From RYN-230 sp963711705 (lineage in GTDB: Bacteria > Actinomycetota > Actinomycetes > Streptosporangiales > Streptosporangiaceae), in contig CAVQFM010000014.1 of assembly GCA_963711705.1 (NCBI GenBank), forward strand, positions 62,001 to 126,000: a stretch of 64,000 nt of DNA. The letters are read 5' to 3'. This document shows, in pieces, positions 62,425 through 64,000 of the stretch. A program made the translations under genes and the position numbers. Each line of letters starts with the position of its first letter. Position 1 is the stretch's first letter. Under the pieces are notes generated by a model. That model was not told where the DNA came from, searched no databases, and worked only from the letters and a program-made list of their open reading frames with translations.

Positions 62425-63391
62425 ATGCGCGGTGACGGCCCGCCGCCGGCCAGGCCCGCGGCTGGGCGGAACGCCGGGTCGGCCGCGGACGCGGCCGAGC
62501 GTTTCCTGCTGCCGCTGGCCGTGGTGGTCGCGGCGGCCGGGATCGCCGCGCCGGGACCGGGCCGCGCACTGTCCCGGCACGACGGCATCGGCGCCGCACT
62601 GGCCGTGCTGGTCTTCGCCACCGGCCTGACGCTGCGTGCGGCCGACCTCGCCGCGGTCCGCACCGCCTGGCGCCGGGTCACGGTGGTGCTGCTGGTCAGC
62701 ACCGTGGCGCTGCCCGGCCTGGCCTGGTCGGCCAGCCAGCTCATCGGTGACCCGGTGCTGCGCTCCGGGATGCAGGCGGTGGGCGTGGCCCCGGCCGAGG
62801 TGGCCACGGTGGCGCTGTGCACGATCGCGGGCGGCGACGCGGCCGTGTGCGCGGTGCTCCTGGTGGCCTCGACCCTGCTGACCGTCGCTGCTGGCGGGCC
62901 CGGTCCTGACGCTGCTGGGCGCGCCGCTGACGCTGTCCGCGGCCGGGCTGCTCGGCGCCCTGCTGCTGGTGGTCGCGCTGCCGCTGGCCGCCGGGGTGGG
63001 ACTGCGTGCGGCCTGCCCGCCGGGGGCGCGGGCCGGAGCGGGCATCCGGATCGTCACCATCGCCGCCCTGCTGGTGCTGCTCTGGCAGGTGGCCAGCCAG
63101 ATCAGGCTGGACGGGGCCTACCTCCGGGTGCTGGCCGCGATGGCCGCTTTCCTGGCCGGCTCGCTGCTGCTGGGCTGGCTGCTGTCGGCGCGGCTGCCCG
63201 CGGGCCAGGCTACGGCCGTGCGGCTGCCGGTCGGCCTGCGGGACTTCGCCGTCGCGGCTGGGATCGCCGCGGCGGCGGCCGGCCCGGCGGCCGCCGCCCC
63301 GCTCGGCGTGTACGGGGTGCTGGTGCTGCTGGCCGGCTCGGCGATCAGCCAGGCCCGGCCCGCCCGGCGGCCCCAGTCAGCCGGGGGGTAG
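62425..63391 (+). pseudogene. Bile acid:sodium symporter (SBF)-like membrane protein, frameshifted
   Basis: The first frame (62425 to about 62885) gives four or five membrane segments: FLLPLAVVVAAAGIAAPG, ALAVLVFATGLTLRAADL, VTVVLLVSTVALPGLAW and GMQAVGVAPAEVATVALC, typical of SBF transporters. The second frame carries the remaining segments (LVVALPLAAGVGLR, IVTIAALLVLLWQVAS, FLAGSLLLGWLLSARLP) to 63391. Dropping one G at about 62886 joins TLLTV to LLAGPVLTLLG. AAGGTGAGG precedes the ATG. Confidence 0.75.
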
Positions 63392-63461
63392 GTCCAGGCC
63401 CACCTGGGAACTAGGCGCCGCCCCATGGCGGTACCGGGCCTTGCGGGGCCACGATTGACCC

Positions 63462-64000
63462 ATGTGGATGATGCTGAAAGTCCTGTACCGGTTCCTGGCC
63501 CGGCTGCTGCACCAGCTCGGCCGGGGCGCGTGGCTGGTGCCGGTGGCCACGCTGAGCATGCTGCTGTTCGGCATCAACCCATGGACGGTCGCCGCGGTGG
63601 CCGGTGCCGTGGTGGTCGCCGTCCGGCTGCCCATCATGGCGGCCAGCCTGCTGCCGGCGGCCCTGGTCGCACTGGGCATCTGCGGGCTCGTGCTGGTCGC
63701 GACGGGCAGCGGGGCTACCGCGACCTGGGCGGTGGCCGCCCCCGCGGTCTGGCTGCTGCCGCGTTCTTTCCAGCAGGTCAATATGCAGGTGGCGGTGGGC
63801 AAGCTGGTGCAGCGGATGACCGGCGGGCCGGGCCGGGTCGTCGTGGTCGGGCGGGGCCCCAGGTTCTTCCTGCCGGGGCCGCACCCGGCCGCCGCGCTGA
63901 AGCAGGGTTTCGGGGCCGCCCGCTCGCAGATAACGATCAACGCCGTCCGCCCGCGACCACTACCGCTACCCAAGCAGGTGCTGTCCCCGGCCCACCCCCC
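63462..64000 (+). CDS. Membrane protein, 3'-partial
   Basis: An open frame from the ATG at 63462 runs off the window end (about 179 codons seen). There are membrane segments at about residues 25-60 (WLVPVATLSMLLFGINPWTV) and 70-110 (LLPAALVALGICGLVLVATG), then a soluble start (VNMQVAVGKLVQRMTGGPGR). The layout recalls the membrane protein at 52705 and N-terminal parts of FtsK/TraB-like translocases. The family is not certain. Confidence 0.6.
   Translation, partial: MWMMLKVLYRFLARLLHQLGRGAWLVPVATLSMLLFGINPWTVAAVAGAVVVAVRLPIMAASLLPAALVALGICGLVLVATGSGATATWAVAAPAVWLLPRSFQQVNMQVAVGKLVQRMTGGPGRVVVVGRGPRFFLPGPHPAAALKQGFGAARSQITINAVRPRPLPLPKQVLSPAHP

Overview
The window is very GC-rich DNA (roughly 70% or more by eye) with dense coding on both strands, many GTG/TTG starts and clear GGAGG-type ribosome sites. 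A DUF574-type SAM methyltransferase, an SCO4226-type nickel-binding protein, an F420-type luciferase-like oxidoreductase, a LAL-size LuxR regulator and an actinobacterial-style STAS protein all point to a filamentous-type Actinomycetota chromosome (Streptosporangiales/Streptomyces-like). I cannot fix the genus. No tRNA, rRNA or CRISPR array was seen.

Layout. 0-30 kb is ordinary accessory chromosome: a broken Fis-type activator, a methyltransferase, an alpha/beta-hydrolase fused to a glycosyltransferase, a lipid flippase-like membrane protein, a giant LuxR regulator, stress and small-molecule genes (nickel-binding protein, GNAT, slipin, desaturase, cold-shock protein, DEAD-box helicase, STAS), a LuxR/PhyH pair, a MarR-controlled SDR/VOC operon, a C1 peptidase, an orphan ParA, a PQQ-type sugar dehydrogenase and an HD-GYP/LuxR fusion.

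30.9-52.4 kb is the most interesting part, a carbohydrate utilisation region. It holds a secreted GH114 (polygalactosaminidase family) protein, three GH4 NAD-dependent glycosidase paralogues, a complete sugar ABC importer (two permeases, lipoprotein, ATPase), a DeoR repressor, two SIS-domain sugar isomerase/deaminase-like proteins, a 1-phosphofructokinase/tagatose-6-phosphate-kinase-type PfkB, a class II aldolase, a second PfkB kinase, a DapA-family aldolase, an F420-type oxidoreductase and an orphan molybdenum hydroxylase large subunit. Together these read as a pathway that cuts an alpha-linked galactose/galactosamine polymer, imports the pieces, splits them with GH4 enzymes and passes them through an AgaS/TagK/GatY-like route to triose phosphates. 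The substrate is inferred. The locus is visibly assembled from pieces. A 113-nt direct repeat carrying a promoter bounds the 13.26-kb transporter-to-SIS block. Beside it lie fossils of a permease, of a pfkB-aldolase pair, of a DeoR gene and of a TnpB transposase.

52.7-64 kb returns to ordinary genes: a membrane protein, PhzF, a SufR-like-regulator/folE/tal/ferredoxin-reductase operon, an NTF2-like protein, an intradiol dioxygenase, a DUF488 protein, a bile-acid-symporter-like protein and a membrane protein cut by the window end.

A recurrent oddity is that up to eight genes outside the GH4/importer block are each broken by what looks like one extra base, always in the same direction. That suggests insertion-type sequencing error as much as real gene decay.
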